Assembly (NCBI GenBank): GCA_002424525.1
Contig: DIKJ01000019.1
Coordinates: 11,436-21,308, forward strand
From: Bacteroidales bacterium UBA5621
Lineage (GTDB): Bacteria > Bacteroidota > Bacteroidia > Bacteroidales > VadinHA17
Length of the DNA stretch: 9,873 nucleotides
Reading direction: 5' to 3'
A program made the translations under genes and the position numbers. The notes under the pieces were generated by a model that had not been told where the DNA came from, did no database searches, and saw nothing but the letters and a program-made list of their open reading frames with translations. The stretch's first letter is position 1. The number at the start of each line of letters is the position of its first letter. This document shows, one piece after another, positions 6,345-9,873 of the stretch.

Positions 6345-7429
6345 CTCTTGAAGTCTCCTTCTATGATCCTTTTTCTTGCCTCTTCGACAAGGCGTAAATA
6401 AAATGCCAGGTTATGGATGCTTGCTATCTGGGCCCCGAGTATTTCCCCCGATATTACCAGATGGCGCAGATACGCTTTGGAATAATACAGACTTACGGAA
6501 GAGGGCCCTTCAGGATCAATCGGACTGAAATCGGAGGTCCATTTCCTGTTTTTGATATTGATTATTCCCTCGTGCGTAAAGAGCATCCCGTTCCGGCCGT
6601 TCCTCGTGGGCATCACACAATCGAACATGTCTATTCCCCGCTCGATTGATTCAAGAATGTTTGCCGGGGTACCCACTCCCATAAGGTACCTTGGCTTATC
6701 CCCGGGAAGTATCTCATTGACAATTTCAATCATCCTGTACATCTCTCCGGCGGGTTCCCCGACCGACAATCCGCCGATCGCGTTCCCCTCCATGCCTGCC
6801 TCTGCTATTGCTTCAGCAGAGTGCCGTCTCAGATCGTCAAATGTGCTACCCTGCACAATGGGGAACAGATACTGCTCATTACCCCACACAGGCTCTGTCT
6901 CATGGTATCTTTTCACCGCCCTTCCGAGCCAGTGATGCGTCAGCCTCATCGACTTCTCGGCATATTTGTAATCGCACGGGAAAGGGGTGCACTCATCAAA
7001 AGCCATAATAATATCAGCACCGATAACACGCTGAATATCAATTGTATTCTCCGGAGTGAAGATATGACTTGAACCATCTATATGCGATCTGAAATGTGCT
7101 CCTTCCTCAGTGAGCTTCCGGTTTTCTGAAAGCGAAAAGACCTGATATCCGCCGCTGTCGGTAAGTATTGGCCCCTTCCAGTTCATGAAACGGTGGAGCC
7201 CGCCCGCTTCTCTCAGCACCGTGGTGCCTGGACGGAGATAAAGATGATAGGTATTTCCCAGAATGATCCCGGCCCTGATATCCTCAGCAAGATCCTTTTG
7301 CAGTATCCCTTTCACCGTCCCTGATGTGCCAACCGGCATGAAAACCGGTGTCCGGATCTCACCGTGAGATGTGTGCAGAAGGCCTGCACGCGCCATGGTA
7401 TCCTTATCCCTGCTCTCTACTTTAAACAT
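6302..7429 (-). CDS. tgt: tRNA-guanine transglycosylase (queuine tRNA-ribosyltransferase)
   Basis: Complete 375-residue TIM-barrel enzyme that swaps guanine-34 of GUN-anticodon tRNAs for preQ1 (or queuine) on the path to queuosine. Motifs seen: IRTPVFMPVGTSGTVK (25-40), GNTYHLYLRPG (58-68), LTDSGGYQVFSL with the catalytic base Asp91, IMAFDECTPFP (141-151), and MFDCVMPTRNGRNG (268-281) with the nucleophile Asp270. The zinc site is altered. By an ungapped offset from the nucleophile, the positions of Zymomonas Cys318, Cys320 and Cys323 are Gly308, Ser310 and Ser313, while the fourth ligand His349 is kept as His339. The flanking sequence FSPIDPEG and YYSKAYLRHL is well conserved, so this is real substitution and not a frameshift. 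The ATG at 7429 is preceded by a good promoter match. It is first gene of a four-gene minus-strand run, and its 3' end overlaps the LptF/G gene. Confidence 0.97.
   Translation of the reverse strand: MFKVESRDKDTMARAGLLHTSHGEIRTPVFMPVGTSGTVKGILQKDLAEDIRAGIILGNTYHLYLRPGTTVLREAGGLHRFMNWKGPILTDSGGYQVFSLSENRKLTEEGAHFRSHIDGSSHIFTPENTIDIQRVIGADIIMAFDECTPFPCDYKYAEKSMRLTHHWLGRAVKRYHETEPVWGNEQYLFPIVQGSTFDDLRRHSAEAIAEAGMEGNAIGGLSVGEPAGEMYRMIEIVNEILPGDKPRYLMGVGTPANILESIERGIDMFDCVMPTRNGRNGMLFTHEGIINIKNRKWTSDFSPIDPEGPSSVSLYYSKAYLRHLVISGEILGAQIASIHNLAFYLRLVEEARKRIIEGDFKRWKESTVRRVSERL
6355..6360 (-). promoter_or_regulatory. Shine-Dalgarno site for the LptF/G gene, inside tgt
   Basis: On the minus strand 6360-6355 reads AAGGAG, 10 nt ahead of the ATG at 6344 and within the tgt coding sequence. 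Strong purine-rich sites are uncommon in Bacteroidota, so this one helps fix the start. It suggests that the permease is translated from the tgt message by a separate internal initiation. Confidence 0.55.
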
Positions 7430-7451
7430 CAGTTATGGATTTCAGGAAGCA

Positions 7452-7482
7452 CAAAGGTAGCTTATCCCTATTGCATTATAAA
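7452..7482 (-). promoter_or_regulatory. Probable promoter of the tgt operon (Bacteroidota type)
   Basis: On the minus strand 7459-7452 reads TACCTTTG, matching TAnnTTTG exactly, with TTTA (7482-7479; consensus TTTG) 19 bp upstream, which is the expected spacing. Transcription would start near 7447, leaving a short leader of about 18 nt before the tgt ATG. The octamer is identical to the one proposed for dnaB. This is consensus matching only. Confidence 0.55.
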
Positions 7483-7502
7483 ATTATTCATTAATATTGC
7501 TG

Positions 7503-7510
7503 GATATTTG
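7503..7510 (+). promoter_or_regulatory. Weak candidate -7 element for the glycosyltransferase operon
   Basis: GATATTTG at 7503-7510 matches five of the six fixed positions of TAnnTTTG and lies 8 bp before the ATG at 7519. No convincing -33 box is seen at the right distance. The 89-bp gap between tgt and this gene must nevertheless hold a plus-strand promoter if the run 7519-9873 is an operon. Confidence 0.2.
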
Positions 7511-7518
7511 GAAGTCAG

Positions 7519-8649
7519 ATGATGTCGCCGGATAATATTCTCCTTTTTGTTGTATTTCTGATATTTAGTCTCTCAACAGCGATACAGCTATTTTACTATC
7601 TGTACTTTTATCTGGCAACGGGTATTTACAAACATCCTGAATTACAGGGATCAGATGCACCTGTCTCAGTTATTATATGTGCAAGGAACGAGGCTGAGAA
7701 CCTGAGAAGTTTCCTGCCGTCAATACTTGAACAGGATTACCCCGATTATGAAGTTATTGTGGTAAACGACTGCTCAGAAGATGATTCCTTCAATATCCTG
7801 GGAAAGTACCTGGCTGAATACCCGCATTTTAAGGTTTCAACTGTAAATAAGGACCCTAAATTTACCCACAGCAAGAAATTCGCCCAGTTCATCGGCATAA
7901 AGGCAGCGAAGAACGACCTTCTTCTGTTCACCGATGCCGATTGCCAGCCCATCTCTGACAAATGGCTTGCCATGATGACCTCGCACTTTGACGAAAAGAC
8001 AGATTTTGTTCTTGGCTTTGGGGGATATTTGAAAGAGAAGGGATTGCTGAACAGATACATAAGGTACGACAGCATGTTCATTGCCATGCAGTATTTAGGA
8101 ACGGCCATACGCGGCATTCCATATATGGGTGTCGGCCGAAACCTCGCCTATCGCAGGTCGCTCTTCTTCAGGAACAAGGGCTTTGGATCCCCCAACCATC
8201 TTGTTTCAGGTGATGACGATCTGTTTGTCAATAAGATAGCAACAAAGGAAAACACCTCTGTCGAATTCAGGAGTGAGACTCACACCCGGTCTGTTCCCTC
8301 TTCAGGAATCAGTGAATGGTTCAAACAAAAAAAGAGGCACATGACAACGGCACGCTACTATAAGTCCGGGAATAAATGGCTTCTTCTGGCCGAGTCCGCC
8401 TCAAGGCTCCTTTTCTACGCCTCACTCATTCTGCTGTTGACAGATCTTTATCTGTGGCCCTTTTTAGCCGCCGGGTTCGGTGCAAGATTAATCATTCAGG
8501 TTATTGTATTTTTACTCGCGCAGAGAAAGCTAAATGAGCCTGGACTGCTGCCATTTTCATTATTTTTTGATATCTTTTCGCCTTTTATTAACGGAATAGT
8601 TTATATAAGCAATTTCAGGACCAGACCGGGCAGTAACTTATGGAAGTAA
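7519..8649 (+). CDS. Membrane-anchored family 2 glycosyltransferase
   Basis: 376-residue GT-A fold transferase that probably adds a sugar from a nucleotide-sugar donor to a lipid-linked or cell-surface acceptor on the cytoplasmic face of the inner membrane. An N-terminal membrane helix (about 7-31) is followed by the family 2 core: PVSVIICARNEAENL (48-62), DYEVIVVNDCSEDDS (76-90), the metal-binding FTDADCQP (137-144), GVGRNLAYRRS (204-214), the acceptor-side GDDD (231-234) and KQKKRHMTT (269-277), equivalent to the Q/RxxRW region. Hydrophobic segments at about 293-310, 312-333 and 344-363 anchor the C terminus. Substrates cannot be read from the sequence. Two adjacent ATGs, at 7519 and 7522, are possible starts. 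The 3' end overlaps the sigma factor gene by 10 bp, so the two are almost certainly co-transcribed. Confidence 0.93.
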   Translation: MMSPDNILLFVVFLIFSLSTAIQLFYYLYFYLATGIYKHPELQGSDAPVSVIICARNEAENLRSFLPSILEQDYPDYEVIVVNDCSEDDSFNILGKYLAEYPHFKVSTVNKDPKFTHSKKFAQFIGIKAAKNDLLLFTDADCQPISDKWLAMMTSHFDEKTDFVLGFGGYLKEKGLLNRYIRYDSMFIAMQYLGTAIRGIPYMGVGRNLAYRRSLFFRNKGFGSPNHLVSGDDDLFVNKIATKENTSVEFRSETHTRSVPSSGISEWFKQKKRHMTTARYYKSGNKWLLLAESASRLLFYASLILLLTDLYLWPFLAAGFGARLIIQVIVFLLAQRKLNEPGLLPFSLFFDIFSPFINGIVYISNFRTRPGSNLWK

Positions 8650-9236
8650 CAAATGGATTATCGGAAAAGGCCAGGAATGATCTTCTGCTTGTGGAGAAGG
8701 CAAAAAACGGAAGTGAGCTTGCATTCGCCAATCTGATGAACCGTTACAGGGATTCCATCTATTTCATGCTCCTGAAAATGGTGAACAACGCGTCTGATGC
8801 CGAAGATCTCACGATAGAGGCATTTGGAAAAGCTTTCCGTAACCTCGATTCCTTCACCCCTGAGTTCGCATTCAGCACCTGGCTCTTTAAAATAGCAACA
8901 AACAACTGCATCGATTTCATCAGAAAAAAACAGAGTTCCCCTTCACCGATCGATCAATGGCAGGATGATATAGATAACCTCACCATCAACATACAATCTG
9001 ATCTCCCCGACCCCGAGGAATCGCTTATCAATGATCAGAAGATAGCTGTCCTCAGGGGAATAGTCAACCAGCTGAAGCCCCGTTACAGAACCCTTATTGA
9101 ACTCAGGTACTACAAGGAATATTCCTACGAAGAGATCTCATCGGAGCTTAAACTCCCCATAGGAACGGTAAAAGCACAGCTTTACAGGGCAAAATCCCTT
9201 CTATACAACATTTTCGTTAAAACAGGCAACAGGTAG
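8640..9236 (+). CDS. ECF-type RNA polymerase sigma factor (sigma-70 family)
   Basis: 198-residue sigma factor with only regions 2 and 4, the extracytoplasmic-function layout. Region 2 covers about 26-98: core binding in FANLMNRYRDSIYFMLLKM, -10 recognition in ASDAEDLTIEAFGKAF, and STWLFKIATNNCIDFIRKK. A polar, acidic linker (about 99-135) leads to region 4 at about 140-192, with LKPRYRTLIELRYYKEYSY and the DNA-binding helix-turn-helix YEEISSELKLPIGTVKAQLYRAK (163-185). The ATG at 8640 lies inside the glycosyltransferase gene (10-bp overlap). The TAG stop shares its G with the GTG start of rsmG. No anti-sigma gene or SusC/SusD-type target follows, unlike many Bacteroidota ECF loci, so its signal and regulon are unknown. 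Confidence 0.95.
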   Translation: MEVTNGLSEKARNDLLLVEKAKNGSELAFANLMNRYRDSIYFMLLKMVNNASDAEDLTIEAFGKAFRNLDSFTPEFAFSTWLFKIATNNCIDFIRKKQSSPSPIDQWQDDIDNLTINIQSDLPDPEESLINDQKIAVLRGIVNQLKPRYRTLIELRYYKEYSYEEISSELKLPIGTVKAQLYRAKSLLYNIFVKTGNR

Positions 9237-9873
9237 TGCCAGAGAGTATCTTCAGATATTTCCCGTCACTTTCAGGAATCCAGGTCGACAGATTTTCCCG
9301 CATGATGGAGATCTACCGGGTATGGAACGACAGGATCAATGTTATCTCGCGAAAAGACCTTGAAAATTTCTATGTACATCATGTTCTTCATTCACTGTCG
9401 ATTGCCAGGATCATTTCCTTCCTGCCATCCACGCGCATTCTTGATGTCGGTACTGGAGGGGGATTCCCCGGCATACCCCTTGCCATACTCTTTCCCGGTT
9501 CGGAGTTTACTCTTCTCGACTCTGTCGCGAAAAAGATAAGGGTCGCAGACGCTGTGATCGGCGAGCTTGGTCTGAGGAACGCTTTCACAGCAAGGAGAAG
9601 GATTGAAGAGGAAAAAGGAAAATATGATTTCGTCGTCAGCAGGGCTGTTACTGACTTCCCCGGCCTGGTAAGGCTGACGGCAGGGAAAATCTCCGCCGGC
9701 AGCAGGAACAGCCTGCAGAATGGCATCATCTGCCTCAAGGGAGGCTCCATTGATGATGAGGTGGCCCCCTTCAGGGCCAGGGTCAGAATCTGGGACATAA
9801 AGGACTTTTTCTCAGAGCCATTTTTTGAAACAAAAAAGATCATATTTCTTCCGTCAGCTGAAGCTGACGGCAA
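9236..9873 (+). CDS. rsmG: 16S rRNA (guanine-527-N7)-methyltransferase RsmG, 3' end outside window
   Basis: S-adenosylmethionine-dependent enzyme that methylates N7 of G527 in 16S rRNA; loss of it gives low-level streptomycin resistance in several bacteria. 212 residues are visible: WNDRINVISRKD (30-41), YVHHVLHSLSIA (46-57), the SAM-binding loop ILDVGTGGGFPGIPLAI (68-84), LLDSVAKKIRV (93-103), YDFVVSRAV (130-138), LKGG (167-170) and the C-terminal ETKKIIFLP (198-206). The only upstream start giving the full N terminus is the GTG at 9236, which overlaps the preceding TAG by one base (TAGTG), suggesting coupled translation. The family usually ends close to the KIIFLP motif, so the stop is expected just past the window edge. 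The last visible codons (SAEADG) are written by a perfect palindrome. Also known as gidB. Confidence 0.95.
   Translation, partial: MPESIFRYFPSLSGIQVDRFSRMMEIYRVWNDRINVISRKDLENFYVHHVLHSLSIARIISFLPSTRILDVGTGGGFPGIPLAILFPGSEFTLLDSVAKKIRVADAVIGELGLRNAFTARRRIEEEKGKYDFVVSRAVTDFPGLVRLTAGKISAGSRNSLQNGIICLKGGSIDDEVAPFRARVRIWDIKDFFSEPFFETKKIIFLPSAEADG
9851..9870. repeat. Perfect 9-bp inverted repeat with 2-nt spacer at the 3' end of rsmG
   Basis: CCGTCAGCT, then GA, then AGCTGACGG forms an uninterrupted 9-bp stem in which six of nine pairs are G-C. It lies in the last visible codons of rsmG, after the point where the family normally ends. With a 2-nt loop the terminal pairs would open in RNA. It could be the stem of an intrinsic terminator (any T-run would be beyond base 9873), a REP-like palindrome or a protein-binding site. 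Confidence 0.6.

Noticed and set aside
9388..9873. 161-residue open frame on the minus strand opposite rsmG
   Set aside because: The plus-strand frame here encodes a clear RsmG with SAM-binding motifs. The antisense frame has no recognisable domain and is serine/leucine/proline-rich, as shadow frames often are.
1..9873. Search for tRNA/rRNA genes, CRISPR arrays, insertion sequences, att sites and defence or biosynthetic modules
   Set aside because: Nearly all of the window is covered by recognisable genes. The remaining gaps are under 200 bp and show no repeats, transposase remnants or RNA gene signatures that I can support.

Overview
This looks like an ordinary chromosomal stretch from a member of the Bacteroidota, most likely an environmental Bacteroidales-type lineage. 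The evidence is a DUF5686-type outer-membrane protein, a short Bacteroidota-style biotin carrier next to an acyl-CoA carboxylase, a tgt gene followed directly by an LptF/LptG permease, a TGT of the kind without zinc cysteines, and intergenic boxes matching the Bacteroidota promoter element TAnnTTTG. The genus cannot be set from the sequence alone.

Layout: (1) 1-648 (+) is the C-terminal part of a DUF5686-like outer-membrane protein that enters from the left edge. (2) 661-2184 (-) is the replicative helicase gene dnaB, convergent with the first gene across a 12-bp gap. (3) 2185-2378 is a divergent promoter region. (4) 2379-3212 (+) is ispE, of the MEP isoprenoid pathway. Its stop lies 2 bp from the stop of the opposing gene. 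(5) 7429 down to 3215 (-) is a four-gene run: tgt, an LptF/LptG permease that starts inside tgt, an acyl-CoA carboxylase carboxyltransferase and its biotin carrier. (6) 7430-7518 is a second divergent promoter region. (7) 7519-9873 (+) is a tightly packed run: a membrane-anchored family 2 glycosyltransferase, an ECF-type sigma factor and rsmG. Neighbouring genes in this run overlap by 10 bp and 1 bp, and rsmG runs off the right edge. The window is very gene-dense, and no gap exceeds 200 bp.

How the genes work together: most are housekeeping. They cover replication (dnaB), isoprenoid precursors (ispE), tRNA queuosine modification (tgt), lipopolysaccharide export (LptF/G), 16S rRNA methylation (rsmG) and biotin-dependent acyl-CoA carboxylation or decarboxylation (carboxyltransferase plus carrier, with no biotin carboxylase or membrane decarboxylase subunit here). 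I see no mobile element, tRNA, rRNA, CRISPR array, defence module or biosynthetic cluster, and nothing that amounts to a previously undescribed system. The points most worth a second look are the TGT that has lost all three zinc-ligand cysteines, a perfect 9-bp palindrome in the extreme 3' end of rsmG, and an ECF sigma gene with no visible anti-sigma gene, coupled to rsmG by overlap.
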